This document shows positions 45,959-58,560 of a DNA stretch of 64,000 bases, piece by piece; positions within the stretch are counted from its first letter, which is position 1; every line of letters begins with the position of its first letter. The notes below the pieces were generated by a model, which saw only the letters and a program-made list of their open reading frames with translations, ran no database searches and was not told the origin of the DNA. The position numbers and the translations under genes are program-made. Origin of the DNA: Triatoma infestans (taxonomy: Eukaryota > Arthropoda > Insecta > Hemiptera > Reduviidae); assembly GCA_011037195.1 (NCBI GenBank), contig JAAEAF010001933.1, positions 62,001-126,000 of the forward strand. The letters run 5' to 3'.

Positions 45959-46989
45959 GCGACTGTTTTCTTTTTTAGTAAACAGGTTAGAGGCTCGAAC
46001 AGCTTTTGCAAAGTTACTGCCCAGTGTTATTAGATCTAAAATTAACGTGATTGCTAGAATGGTGGTAGTCTCAGCAGAAAGCTATTTCAATTGTTGGCAA
46101 CAAAATGAGAACAAATAATGAGGCGAAAGTTGGGATCATAACTGGTTTTCAGGCATATAGTAACTAATCATCACTATTATAATCTCACGAGATTTGTCAA
46201 TCTCAAATATTTAGGAAATGTTAAGTTGGTGTGTGATCGGTATAGGTAAAAAGCCGGGAGTTTCTGTTTCAAAGTAAATATTCTTTCAACCAAATGGAAA
46301 GAAAATAAATAAAACTTCAATAATAATGGATGTGAAGTTTATTAAATTACTTTTATGATACAAAAATAGTATCTATTAACAAACGAAACGTCAAACTAAT
46401 CATTATGTTATTTCCCACAGTGCTTTCATGTTTTGAAGACGGCAAAAAAAAAAAAGGTAGAAAAAAATTATAGAGTATCATTGTTTCAGAAGAAACAGTC
46501 TACCCTTCATAATTTCACAAATATAATGATTGGGTATATAGATTGTCCGAAAAAAAAAAATCTGCAGGAAAAAACAGACGATAGAAACCGGTGAAAAGTG
46601 AAAAGGCAACAACAATATAAAGTAATAACGGCAGGTATAATATAGTTAAAGAGTGGTGTACCCTTGTTCACACTGTGGCGATCTGGAAGAGCAACTATCT
46701 TTAGTTAGAAATGGACCAGAAAGAGAGAGAGAGAATCTAAGAAAGAGATGATGGTGGAAACAATAGTAATTACTTCCAATAGAAGAGTGTAAGGCCCCCG
46801 CTAGAGAAGTAGGGCCACTCTGCCAAACCAACTTATAATTAAAAACGAAGTTATAATTGACTTCCCGGCAACAATATTAATTCTCCGGGTTTCCATTGAC
46901 TTTCTGATATACTAACTATATAGGTATAGTATTAAATAAATATAATTGTAACCAATTAAAACACAGTGTGCAAGCAGATTTAAATAAAA
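45959..46989. other. Unassigned, AT-rich
   Basis: No gene-like frame or clear repeat. Confidence 0.5.
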
Positions 46990-48075
46990 TAAAAAAATCT
47001 GCTTTGTAACACTCATACGGCATCCTTACTGTTAATACAAAACTAGCTCTTCCCCGCGACTTCGTACGCGTAAAATTCGTACCTAAGCTTCCTAAATGAG
47101 TTACGAATTTAAATACGTGTCAAAAATTATTAATTTCATCCCATTTTGATCGCGTGTTATTTCAATTTTTCCATACAAACTTTGACACCCCCTCGAATTT
47201 TTAAAAATCTTTCTTAATAAGTTTCTACGTCACAAAAGAAACCTACTGTCCAAACTTCATGTTACTAGCTTCAATAGTTTCGAGCTCTGCGTTCATGAAT
47301 CAGTCAATCAGGACATTTCTCTCGATATTTATAGATAGGTAACAAATTTTCTATAAACTTCAAGTTTTACTCATTTGTTCTAAAGTAAATATAGAGATGG
47401 TGGGAAATCAAGTACCTATTCAACAGATACTAGTTGAGTGATTACATTGTAGTCCAGAACAGAGCGCCAATAACGTTAAACCAAACATTAAAATTTAACG
47501 GTACCAATTCCACACGACTATTCAAAAACAATTTCTTTATTTTTTTGACAATAAACATTAGAGGTATTTATGTACGTAGCGAGTTTACGATCTTAAAAGA
47601 AAATAGTTGTGGCGTTTTCCGGAAAATTCCAAAAAATCAAAAACCTATTCTGTAAAGATGAACTATGTGGCTAACCGATAGTCTCCAAATTTGTAACTCA
47701 ATGCTTCTAATGTATATTAATTTTATGTAGATATTGAACCTTATATTGTAGTAGAATCGGTAAGCATAACGCTAGAGGAGGAAAGTAAACGCTACTGTTC
47801 ACTCACAATCCCCAAAAAGTCAATTTTTCCAGCAACATTGCTGGAAATAAAAAGGATACTAAAATCACGACAAACTGTAAAATATATCGATTTAGTTACA
47901 GCACGGTTGATTGATTTTGTCAGAAATTTTCGTGTTACATTCGGTGGATAGTAGCTGAACGGAACATCAAGATTGGGCTTTCTGTGATTCATCGTTTTTG
48001 AGATACTTTGTTCACACACGCACGTATGTACATACATATAGACCATTCGCCAAAAGCATTGTTTTCACTATAGTG
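46990..48075 (-). repeat. Family A copy 23, with an inserted repeat
   Basis: Terminal AATCTGCTTTGTAACACTCA and CATCCTTACTGTTAATAC, interrupted at about 47041-47335. It resumes with AGGTAACAAATTTTCTATAA through GTTGTGGCGTTTTCCGG and TTTTTGAGATACTTTGTTCA, and is lost after GACCATTCGCCAAAAGCATT. Confidence 0.85.
47041..47335 (+). mobile_element. Widespread arthropod-type interspersed repeat (CGCGACTTCGT class)
   Basis: Starts AACTAGCTCTTCCCCGCGAC / TTCGTACGCG and ends with a TTCATGTTACTAGCTTCAAT ... GTCAATCAGGACA pattern. This start/end pair is, to my knowledge, typical of an abundant non-coding repeat in many insect genomes. I cannot assign its class from this copy. Confidence 0.6.
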
Positions 48076-48284
48076 TATTTTCAGTTAATTTATTTTTGTT
48101 TTGTTTTTTGCGCATTGATTACTGTGGACATTAGCGCTTCTAGCGATTCATTTTTTTCTAATTCTAAGGCCACTCGAGCTGGGGATGGTACATGCTAACC
48201 TGTGTGGCTTCCACACACAATACCTTGCTCAACAAGGGAGGGTGGAGCTGCAGTCTAGTTCAGTTTATTATATCATTCTATCAT

Positions 48285-48705
48285 CTTACATAATATTAAT
48301 TACAATGAAATGTGACGCTAAAATTCCAACTTTCAAGGTAATTGGTTCACCGGAAGTCAACTTTATTGAACAATTTTTTTTTTCCTAGTTTTTTGTGACT
48401 TTTACCATAAAGGTACCAAACGAATTTCATTAAACTTATTGTACTGATCAATGTTACCGAGACCTATCACATTTGTTTGAATAAGTTTCCCGAGTAAATT
48501 CATTTAAGGTGGTTTTCGGAGATAAGTAAAGTTATGCTAGTTAAAGTAGTTTTTTTTTCATAAAGTTTAGAATCTCCAATTCGTAAATCTTAAAGTCAAA
48601 TAAATATTTTGTAAAAAGTACATATTTGAAAAGAATTAGTCAAACTATAAATATGTAATTTGCTGTAAGATAAAATCGTGTGAGTGTTTCACACCAGATA
48701 TTATT
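48285..48705 (+). repeat. Family A copy 24 (3' half, intact terminus)
   Basis: GGTTCACCGGAAGTCAAC, TTTACCATAAAGGTACC, and AAATCGTGTGAGTGTTTCAC then ACCAGA at about 48675-48700. Confidence 0.8.
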
Positions 48706-49536
48706 TTTTTCTTTATTAATTAGAGGGATAAATATATAGGAATAAATTAGAAGAAGACTGATTAAGGAACAACTGATTATTGTTTAAAATTTATTGTGTG
48801 CGCCCCCCTATTTAATTTTTCATTAAAAAAAAAAAATATAATAATATAAATTAGTTCTCATTTATAAATAAAACATAATTGACTATAAAATTAAGTGTAT
48901 AAATAAGAGAAACAAATCTAATTAGATGACTATGTAATAATGAAGTTATAAGAGACTAGAAGCTGATCGAGCTGACGGCGAAATTAACTTGGCACTTGTT
49001 TCAGTCAAACATCACATAATCCGTCTACCTCACTCCCCCCCCCCCTTAATTTAAGAAGGATATTTTCTTAAAGTTATTTTGAAAATTTTAATGATCCTAC
49101 ATAATGAGCCTTGTATACAATTAAAATAGTTTATCTTATTTAAAAATAAATAAATGTACAGATATTAATTAAAAACTGTTTTTAGTAAAAACATATTTTA
49201 TTATACCTAATAAGTGTTATCTATAAATATATTATGTATATATATCTATAGTTTAATTAACGACATAAAGTGTGCGGATGTAATTAATTTTATTTTGAGG
49301 GGGCACAAAAAGAAGAACAAACGAACGAAAAAAAAATTTATAGAAGGGCTGAAGTAGTAATAAGACATATGTGCCAAGTGTATATATAGAAAGATTATAA
49401 GGGTGTGGGTATGTGTGTGTTCAGAAATGCTCATTTATATGAAGTATGAGTCATCATCCTATTAGTTGATTTGTTTTGATATTATATTAATTCATTTTCA
49501 ACATTAATCATTCGGTTTATATATATATATATATGA

Positions 49537-49576
<40 letters not shown>

Positions 49577-49944
49577 ATGTGTATATGTATGTAGAGATAC
49601 AGATGAGCCAATAATATAACTATTCAACTGTAATTATCATAAAATAATTCCCTTTTTTCAATAATAACTGTCACAGCTGATAATACACTTTTATTAAATT
49701 GATAATTATTTTTTTAAACTATGACATTTTTGATTCAATTGTCACCAAGCAATATTTGTATAAATTGGGGGGGGGGGGGGGATAGATGTATATTGGTTGG
49801 CGCAGAAGTCACTTAGAAGTTGATTTATTTAACACTTTAGTCTAGAAGAAAGCGGTAAAACCCAAATAATATTTCAAATGTAACGTCACAGATTATTCTT
49901 AATACACTAAAATCAATGCTTCACCATATTGATGTATATAGATG
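48706..49944. other. AT-rich unassigned; (TA)n-(TG)n compound microsatellite
   Basis: C-run at about 49036-49045, (TA)n/(TG)n at about 49518-49582, G-run at about 49767-49780. No gene. Confidence 0.5.
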
Positions 49945-50275
49945 CTATTTGTAAAATTAAAGAAAATCGCAAAAAACCGCAAAAAAGAAAATTGTTCAGT
50001 AAAGTCGCATTTCCGATTGATGGATTTCGGCCAAAACTTTGTCACATAAGCTGGTGGTATTTGAACGGAGCATCAACTGCAAGATACCTGTGATTTTCGT
50101 TTTTGAGATATTTTTTCACACACACACGCACACATGCTCGCTAAAATCACACAGACCATTCTCTAAAAACATTTTCTTAATACTTAGGGGACCTCAAAAC
50201 ATGTACTACCCGGTGAAAACTCAATTTCAAAAATCTAGCACGATCGCAATACTTCCCTCTTTTATCAGCAAAATA
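49945..50275 (-). repeat. Family A copy 25 (partial)
   Basis: GCTATTTGTAAAATTAAAGA, CGCATTTCCGATTGATGG, a (CA)n-like tract at about 50116-50134, GGGGACCTCAAAACATGTAC, and CACGATCGCAATACTTCC at about 50239-50256. Confidence 0.85.
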
Positions 50276-50448
50276 AACAGGAAATTCTGCAAGATAATTT
50301 GTTTCCTTAAAGTTTACAATTTTTTGTGCGAAAAGTTTAAAATACATAATTGCGAAATAGTAACTTTAAAAAATAAAAATATGCATTCTATAACAAAAAA
50401 TGAACTCTAGAGTAGTAACATAGAAAACTTTTTTATTTATTTTTTTTA

Positions 50449-50770
50449 GGTAATTGTGAGTTCTAGTGACCCCTGTTATGGCGGACACTTTCTATTCTTA
50501 CTATTAATTTGGACAGGATGAGCTTTATAAACACATTTCATACAAAATCACAAAATTTTTTCACGTATAAATTGTTCCTTTTTTGCCTTGAGACATGTGT
50601 GACAATTGTAATTACAAACTGCTAAAAATAATTTGTAATGAGAAGACCAATGTGTAATTCGATACTATCGATATAATGGATTGCATTTGACTGTGATAGA
50701 AGGGTGGTAGTTGGGAGGGGACTGTAGAACAGTCTCCGCCATGACAGGATCACGACAACTCACAATTACC
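50449..50770. mobile_element. MITE with about 40-bp terminal inverted repeats and TA target duplication
   Basis: Left end GGTAATTGTGAGTTCTAG (50449 on). The right end is the reverse complement with few mismatches to about 50730, both reaching a TGGCGGA core. TA flanks both sides (50447-50448 and 50771-50772). 322 bp, AT-rich, non-coding: a non-autonomous DNA transposon, with Tc1/mariner-like target choice. Confidence 0.82.
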
Positions 50771-50774
50771 TATT

Positions 50775-52370
50775 TTTATTTGCTGCAATCAGTGCAACAG
50801 CGCTATAAGTAACAACGACCACACCACGGTGGTGCATATCCATTGAACACTCAGAGTGGAAAATTACCCAGTGGGTAATACTGCAACAACACAACACTAT
50901 TTGATGTCACTCTCATCGTCAGAGAGGAAGATCGCAAGGCCACTAGCTTTTAAGAGTCTAGGTGGGTTATCTGGAAGGATCCCACAAGACAAACGTGTTA
51001 TGAATAGTAGTGTTTAGTGTTATGTATCTAGATTAAGAAGAAATCTTCTATAACGCTTTTGAGCAACTTGCAAAACGAAAGAAATATTAAGATCTGTATA
51101 AATAGTTTGATTGGAGAGGAGACATGGAAAGGAGCGTTAACTAGTGAGCGGAGAATTTTGCCGTACGTCCAGATAGGTTTTAATAAGTAATGTAAATAAG
51201 TTCATGTTTTGCTGTCCAGGGAGCGTTTTGATCTGTTGTCTAGGATCCTTTTAAGAATGTCGAAAACGTCTGTTGAGTTCTGCCCTTTTAAGCTATGCAT
51301 GGGGATTTCAGATTAAGTCTTTTGTCCATATAAAGCCGAAGAGAGCGGACTAACCTTGACTATGTAGAGAAGGTTGTAATAGACTGGAGGAGGAGTGTAA
51401 TACGACCAAGGGTAAAGGTGATGTTTGGGATTTAGACTTATTGAGTTTGATGGTCCCCTTTTTGAACCATTTTTCTAAGGTATTAGATGGGTCTGTAGGT
51501 TTCTATAAACTATTGTGTGGGATGCTGGATAAGACAGCTGTGTGATCAGATGTCTGCAGTGACATAGAAAACTAAAATCAAATTATTTTAACTTAAAAAA
51601 AAATGTCTTGAATTATAGAAGTTTAAAAATTTTAGAAAGCTATTTCCCAGACATAGAAGATATACGAGTATAATAATACATGTATACATAGATATTTAAT
51701 GTATATGTAAGAAAGTGGAGATGGGAAGAAGAAGAAGAAGAAGGTGAAGTTGTTAATTTGTAGAAGAAGCGTGCCAAAGGGGCGGTATTAATACAATACG
51801 TGACGTTTGGATGAAGAAAAGTAGAGGAAGATAAAACGAGAGGTAGTGAGTGAAAGGGAAGTTGTTGAAGATTATTTTAGAGTTAGAAATATATATACAT
51901 AATATACAGAGAGAGAGAGATATAGCTCATTAAATATAATTGGTCTGTAATTGACAAGTTATCTAAATGTGGGCGGCAATACACAGGATTACACACACAC
52001 ACAGACACACACACACACAGGGCCACGTGGTACTGATCCCAACTACTTACTTATAGGAGAGAGAAAGTATTGTACGACAGTAATGAGAGTATGTTGCTGC
52101 GAGGGATGAAAGGTGTCCCAGTGATATCTGTAAGGAAACTTTTGTGATATATTTAATTCAACCGTAGTAAAGGGATGGGCGGCTACATCTTCATTTAACA
52201 CCATGTTAATGACTAGACAGAACTAACTGTTGTTAGGTCATTAGGTATATATATAAACTAATGTTAAGCCTGTTAACTCTGGTCTGACAGCGGGGGGGGG
52301 GGACAGTATTACAACAAATATAATATTTCCAGCAAGCACCATGTGGTAGAAAAATCAAAATAAAGAAAAT
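50775..52370. other. Unassigned; moderate-GC block at about 51070-51560 possibly TE-derived; microsatellites
   Basis: 51070-51560 has higher GC and fragments of frame (ETWKGALTSERRILPYVQIG on the plus strand, then stops) suggesting decayed coding sequence that I cannot name. GAAGAA at 51727-51743, (GA)n at about 51906-51921, (CA)n at about 51990-52020, G-run at about 52292-52302. Confidence 0.35.
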
Positions 52371-52371
52371 G

Positions 52372-53075
52372 TGGTGTGAAACACTCACGCGACTTTATCT
52401 GACTGCAATTAACATAGTTATAATTAAACATATAATTCTTACTAAACGTTTGTTGGTCTTCAATTTACGTATAAAAATAGGAAAATGAATGTAAATATTA
52501 ATTTAAAATATTAAACGACTTTTTGTGGAAACCATAACCTCCCCCTTCCACAAAACCTCACTTAAATGAACTTTCTCAGGAAAAGTTCCAAACTAAAATG
52601 ATAAGTCTTTATATGTATAGTTATAGTTAGTATATCAAGAAACCCGTCGGTATTTTCATGTAGATTATCGCAGAAAACTGAAAAAACTGCCTTTTCTTCA
52701 AACTCAGGATTTAAATCTGATTACTGTTGTATGAAAGGTAGAATCGTAAGGCAAATAAAACAAGTTTGAAGAAAATCCCATTTTTGAAAGCTATTTTTGA
52801 AAAAATCGCAAAAAAGTGAAAAAAAAAACATTCCGTGGTACTTCCGGTTGAGGAACTTTGGCCGATGACCTACTGTCGGATCCCATGGTGATACCTAAAT
52901 GGAACATAATTTTTGAACTTCCTGCGATTTTTCGTTTTTGAGGTATGCTGTTCACATAATACACACACACAGACAATTTTATAAAAACCACTTTTTGGGA
53001 CTCAGGGAACTTCAGAACGGATATTTCCGGTGAAAACTCGACACTCGAAATATTAATTCCTCTTACTAGGAATAA
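52372..53075 (-). repeat. Family A copy 26, near full length
   Basis: Terminus TGGTGTGAAACACTCACGCG (52374-52393), CATTCCGTGGTACTTCCGG, GTTTTTGAGGTATGCTGTTC, and ATTCCTCTTACTAGGAATAA at about 53054-53073. Confidence 0.9.
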
Positions 53076-53359
53076 GTAAAAACATTACAGAGGAAAGCAT
53101 AACTCTGCCCTTAAAACTTCCTTAAATGAATTTTCCCAATGCAAAAGAGTCACAGCTCTTTGTATGTGTAGCTGATGTATCAAGTAAAAAGAAAATCGTT
53201 GGAGCCGTTTTGTAGAAAATCGTAAAAAAATTGAAAAACCCATCCAGTAAAGTGGTACTTCCGGTTGACCGATTTTGACCAAAACAATGTCAGGTCCCTT
53301 TGTGGAATTAAGTATCAAGTTTAACTGTCTGCGATTTTCTCTGTTTGAGTTATGCTCAC

Positions 53360-53395
<36 letters not shown>

Positions 53396-53515
53396 ACACA
53401 TATACACATACATAAACAATTTTTAAGACCACTTGTTCGGATTTAGGGGACCTCAAAATTTGTAATTTTGGTGGAAACTTGAAAATTTGACACGATCGCA
53501 ATAGTTCTTCTTACT
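53076..53515 (-). repeat. Family A copy 27, head-to-tail with copy 26
   Basis: Starts inside the monomer at GAGGAAAGCATAACTCTGCC. Then AATCGTTGGAGCCGTTTTGT, GGTACTTCCGGTTGACCG, (AC)n at 53361-53393, CACGATCGCAATAGTTC and TTCTTACTAGGCGTGAG. The 138-codon minus frame through it (53085-53501) is a by-product. Confidence 0.9.
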
Positions 53516-54274
53516 AGGCGTGAGTACTAGGTATGATTGTGCGCATATCTACAAATCTAAATACAGTTAAGAGATTATTAGTTATATAGTAGAAAACGGT
53601 GAGCCGATTTTATTACCATGTGTCCAATGTAAACAAGTAAATATAATCCAATTGGTTTGTTAGATCAAGATAAAGATATGTGTGGTGTAGTATATCTATA
53701 AGTAGATAAGAGAAGAGAGTACGACGAAGACTGGACACACACTCACAATACAAGTTAGTGAGGATGGGGTGCACTCTGCGACTGGAGCACCGCTCAGATC
53801 TCTCCCGGCTATCGTCGTCTAGACGTCGTCCTTGTGCTGGCGACTCATTAGCCACATACTACTGCCCACATTACAACACTGCGCAACTTTTCCTTTACCA
53901 TCCATTTAACGCAATATCCTCTTCCGTCTTAGATTTGTATATAAACATAATACAGAAAGAAAAGTAAAAATCACAGGTAATTCTTTATTTCTAACAGTAA
54001 TATTTACTAGCGATAAATATTTTTAAATCTGCAAGGAAGAATATAAGTCTTACCATTTCTGTATGAATGGACTAGTAAATTTTAGTAACAATTTTACATA
54101 GAAAAAATGTAAGCAATGTTTACGGCTTTTTAATTAATTTTTTTTTTTTTTTTTACTAATAAAGTAGCTACTTTTCCAAGACGACTGGACAACAAGTAGC
54201 CATTTAATATTTAGAATTTTCGTTTAGCTATTATTTAGAAGCAGTAACTGGTCGTATAAAATCTTTGCGGAACT
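53516..54274. other. Unassigned; short GC-rich patch at about 53755-53860
   Basis: The patch has open frames on both strands with Arg/Ser-rich translations and a good GTGAGT donor-like site on the minus strand (about 53757-53752). The minus frame has no ATG in frame, only GTG, and neither translation is recognisable. Confidence 0.25.
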
Positions 54275-54370
54275 AACGTTTCATCAGAAAATTCATATTT
54301 TGAAGTCTCCTGAATACGAAAATTGTTATTTCTTCGACAAAAAAGTAACTGATCTCAACTAATACAAAGT
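54275..54370 (+). repeat. Family A copy 28 (fragment)
   Basis: TTTCATCAGAAAATTCATATT then TTTGAAGTCTCCTGAATACG and a diverged GCGACAAAAAAG region. Confidence 0.55.
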
Positions 54371-54384
54371 GGTTATACATGTAG

Positions 54385-55105
54385 GGCAGAGGTTTTCAAA
54401 CTTAACTGGTGTACCCCCTCCTTTCAGATACTCAGCGCCCTCTTGAAAACCTACTTGCTTTAAATGAATAAACAGAAAGATGCAGTGAAATAATTGCGTT
54501 ATCTTTTCTATGTATATATTTCTAACTATGTTCAACAACTTAGTAACAAAATATGTTACAAACAGAACATGTTTTGCAATCGGTTCCTTTTCTGAACGAG
54601 CTAAATGCCTCTTCTTTTTTTTAATTTTAATTAAATAAATACCTTAAATGGGAGAGCTGTTCTTACACTTTTACCACAGACAAATTTTATTTCATACTGT
54701 TATAAAAAAGTAGTAACAAGCCATTTTTTTTTTTGGCCTTTGAATGCTGGATTTCCCGACTTTATGCAACATGCTCGTCTGTCTATATTTGCTTAATAAG
54801 ATCTAAGCCTCTGATCTATTACAACTTGCATTTTGTTATGTTTATTGAGAAACTAAAATAACTAATCATTTCTTGCAACGACTATAAGTTACATAGTCAA
54901 CAGAAGAATTATATAAACGGTTCTTCAACATTTTCTTATCTTCTCCTTTATTTTTATCTTTCACCGCCCCCCTGGTGTTATTCCCCCCATTCCCCCTCCA
55001 TCTGAGGTTATTATTGCCCCCTGAAGCGGATCCATCGGTGGGAATCTCTAATCTCTGATATAGGGTATCCTCTAAAACAATATCGTCCATTAGGAAGAGG
55101 AATGT
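54385..55105. mobile_element. hAT-like non-autonomous element remnants
   Basis: 54388-54430 reads GCAGAGGTTTTCAAACTTAA with GTACCCCCTCC, the usual look of a hAT terminus. At 54955-55040 the sequence is C-rich, and its minus strand reads TTCAGGGGGCAATAATAAC ... GGGGGGCGGTG, as in hAT internal/terminal repeats of the 63358 type. A 87-codon minus frame here (54866-55129) is a by-product. Confidence 0.5.
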
Positions 55106-55334
55106 GATCATCAGCAAAGTTATAGACAATTAGGTTAAAGTTAATCAAAATTATATTATGTTTTTTTTTTAATATTTAATTTATTGTTAAATTGAGTTTA
55201 AAACATTAAACAAATGTTTAGTTGAAGAATATCTACTTTATTTCAATTTCATTACAATATATATTAACAAGTTCATCCAAACCTTATAATATGTTTAATT
55301 GATAGTGGCAACATTGTTTTTTACTGTTATTCTC

Positions 55335-55435
55335 GACAACAGAGTTTCTCAACCATTTCTGTATTTCGTACCGCTAAAAAATTTATTATGAATCTTTGCA
55401 CACACACCCCCCCCCACACACACACACACAAAAAT
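55335..55435 (+). mobile_element. hAT-like terminus (second family)
   Basis: ACAGAGTTTCTCAACCATTT, CGTACCGCTAAAAAATTTAT and CTTTGCACACACACCCCC follow the CAGTGTTTCTCAACC...GTACC plan common in hAT-derived repeats. It grades into a (CA)n tract. Confidence 0.5.
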
Positions 55436-55744
55436 AAAAAATATTTATATAATACTGTATGTTTCATGATAAAAATTAGTTGTTAGTCTTTAAGATAAGT
55501 AGTAAAAATAAAAAATATATTTAATAACCATAAAGATTTCAGTAATGCAGTGTAGAATAATGTGCAATATATCTAATAACATAAATTTAATTACTTCTTT
55601 TGTTCTTATTTTTGTTGAATTAATTTATCAAAGCGTCGAGTTTTTGCACTAATTTCAATCCATAGATCGTAGCTGGTGGATTCAATTGATTTTTATGCTT
55701 TCTCATTACTGAATCTTAAATTCAGATTCAAATAAAAATGATAG

Positions 55745-55935
55745 AGCACACACACACAAACACACACACACACAAACACACACACACAAACACACACATT
55801 TACATACAGACTATTATCTAAAAACATATTTTTCGTATTCAGAGGACCTCAAAATATATATTTCCCGTATATATCTCAATTATGAAAATTTCAGACGTTC
55901 GTAATACTTACTGTTAATAGAGAAATTAATAAAAG
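55745..55935 (-). repeat. Family A copy 29 (terminal fragment with (CA)n)
   Basis: (CA)n broken by AA at 55746-55797, GAGGACCTCAAAATATATAT, TTTCAGACGTTCGTAATACT. Ends near 55935. Confidence 0.75.
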
Positions 55936-56990
55936 TAGTAAAATATGGATATATGGAATATGGAATAACAGAGACGAATATTTAAAAATTGCCTAAATAA
56001 CCGTGGAAATATATACAACAACACACACACCACACATATTTAGTGGTGCCCACAACAATGAGATGCGGCAAGTGGACAAGAGTGAATGGAAGAACGTTCG
56101 TGAGCGTGAGTAAGCGTATGGTCTCGCATTATTATTTTAGTAATGGTTGTGTTATACGTACTTTCGTGATGATGTGTGTTGTTATATAACTCGTAGTAAA
56201 CGGCTCGCTTTTCACTAAACACACTTTGACTGATCCAACAAAACAATTTCCTGCGACAAAGTTATGCCCAAGCATAGTTCCCATAACCACAATATGCATA
56301 TAGGTATTGTATGTTTTGACTGAGAGAGAGGCAGCAACAAATTTACGACTTACATATTGAATACCAAGTTACAATAACAGCTACACAAAATAGGGCATTA
56401 TTATTTTGCTTAGGTGTGTTAAGATGTTAAAAAAGCTAGTAGAATGCTGAATAGTGAAAATGAAAACAAAAAGCAATGAAGCTAAATCCATTCTCAATAA
56501 TAACTTTCTAATTAACTTGAACAAAAAAGGAACAAGAAAAGTATAAAAATTGCAACAACAACAAAAATGGTAAAAATATCAGACATAGCACACAGGTAAA
56601 TTGCTGGTGTTAAGTGCACTGATAGCACTTAAGGGCCTAAAATGGGTTCCTGAACTACAACGGTGGCTTTCTACTTTCAACGGTGGCCTTTGGAGTATTG
56701 GGAACATTTAAATGGATAAAAGGTGGAAAGCAAAGCAAGAAATGAAGAGTTCTTTTTCCTTTTTTTTATTTTCTTAAATGTATTTGAATGTACCGACAAA
56801 AGGCCATGGATTAAAGTTTAAATGGAAAATGTATCGATTACCATCGATGGAAAGAAGATTGTTGTATGAAGAGGGAAATAGATTGGGAACATTTCTGTAA
56901 TGGGTTGAAGGAAATCAGACAGGTGGTCTTTAGGTGAATTAAGTTCGTAAGTGCGGGATATTGAAGACAACTGCCTTCATATATTAAAAA
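55936..56990. other. Unassigned, AT-rich
   Basis: A 68-codon minus frame (56040-56246) with His/Thr-rich content is not convincing. No repeat assigned. Confidence 0.45.
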
Positions 56991-56991
56991 A

Positions 56992-57785
56992 AAAAATCTG
57001 GTTTAAAACACTCATACGACTTTCTGTTAATACAATCTACAAATTACTTTTGATGGGAGAATTTACTATCTATGAGTCTAAACTTAATAAAACCACTTTT
57101 TGAAGGTCTCTGTATAAAAGTGATAGATTTATAGTGAGCATTACAAATTTAATGAAATCCATTGGTGTTTTTATGGAGATAATCGTAGAAAACTAAGGAA
57201 ACTGTTCAGTAAAGTCGCACTTCGATTCAACCGATTTTCTTCAAACTTGGAAATTTGGCAACTTATTTAATTATAATTAATATTATTTAGATAATACTAT
57301 CGTATAATAAACTGAAATGTACTTTAGAGGAAACATAACCACACCCTTCACCCAAAAGCTACCTTAAATGAATTTTTCCATAGAAATGTTTCAAATAAAA
57401 GTAGCTTTTTGTATGCGTAACTGAAATAATAAAAAGTTTAAAGAAATTCGTTATAGTCATTTTCGAAAAAAATCACAGAAAGAAAAAGAAAAATGCATTC
57501 AGTAAAGTGGTACTTCCGGTTGAGGAATTTTGACAGATAACTTACTGTCGGATCCCATGGTGATACCTAAATGGAATGTCAAGTTTGAATTAACTGCGAT
57601 TTTTTTGTTTGTTTTTGAGCTATACTGTATACATAATATACACATACACACACCATTTTCTAAAAACCACTTTTTCGAACTCAGGGAAGCTAAAAACGTG
57701 TATATTCGGGGGAAAACTCGATATCAAAAATTCGAAACGATTACAATATTTCCTCTTACTAGTGAAGTAAGCGAAAGTAAAAACC
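56992..57785 (-). repeat. Family A copy 30, near full length; empty-site reference for solo LTR 3
   Basis: AATCTGGTTTAAAACACTCA terminus; module with TCGCACTTCGATTCAACCG; ACACCCTTCACCCAAAAGCT-type site (57341-57360); GGTACTTCCGGTTGAGG; ends TTCCTCTTACTAGTGAAGTA then GCGAAAGTA. Confidence 0.9.
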
Positions 57786-58560
57786 CTGGTGGAAACACAC
57801 AATTTTCATAATATAATAATACAAATAATAATATTTCAGAGCACAATAATTGTGAATTTCTCACACAATAATATAAGGTAGGGGTTGGTTCAAAGTCCGA
57901 GATAAATTTTTAAATAAAAAATTATAGAAATGTAACTGAACTTTCCAAATTTAAATCAAATCGTAGCCATTTTTCAAGAAAATTCCAAAATACTCAAAAA
58001 CCTAATACTGCAAAGTCAAAAAGGTATTCTGCAATACCGGTTAACCCGATTTCCATCAAATTTGGAATATTAATTAAAATTTGTAGATTGTAAAAACCAT
58101 ATATTGTACAGAAGTGGTACTTTATAGGATAAGCTGAACGTTGCTGCTCGTCCAGGACCCCGCAAAAAATTAATTTTCTTAGGAAAATGTTTCAAATAAA
58201 AATGATGGGTATTTATTTGTGCAGTTAGTATACAAAGTTTAAAGTAAATCGTTGGTTCGAGAAATTCGGGGAAAACTGAAAAAAACAAACAAGTGAAGTC
58301 GCAAATTTTGTCGATGGATTTTGGCCGAAACCTTCGAGTTAGATACGGTGGCGATATCTATGTAAATGGAATATCCAGTTTGAGCTACCTGTAACTTTTT
58401 GTTTCAGAGATATTTTTTTTTTAAAAACACACAAATACATTCACAGTATTCGCTTAAAAACATTTTTTTCGTATTCCAATTGGTCAAAACAAGAAAACCT
58501 AATTTCGAAAATTTGACAAGATCGTAGTATCTTCCTCTTACTAAAAAGAGAAGGAGAAAG
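57786..58560 (-). repeat. Family A copy 31, head-to-tail with copy 30
   Basis: Begins CTGGTGGAAACACACAATTT immediately after AAAGTAAAAAC of copy 30. Keeps GTTTAAAGTAAATCGTTGG and GTCGATGGATTTTGGCC, and ends ATCTTCCTCTTACTAAAAAG then AGAAAGTAAG. Confidence 0.88.

Noticed and set aside
45632..46011. 107-108-codon minus frames
   Set aside because: Antisense shadows of the purine-rich LINE 3' end read on the plus strand.
53613..53855. 80-codon minus frame with a good GTGAGT donor downstream
   Set aside because: It begins with GTG, has an upstream in-frame stop and no ATG, and encodes nothing recognisable. Kept only as a GC-rich patch.
54866..55129. 87-codon minus frame with Gly/Asn-rich centre as a gene
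   Set aside because: Its centre coincides with hAT-type repeat sequence also seen near 63400, so it is repeat-derived.
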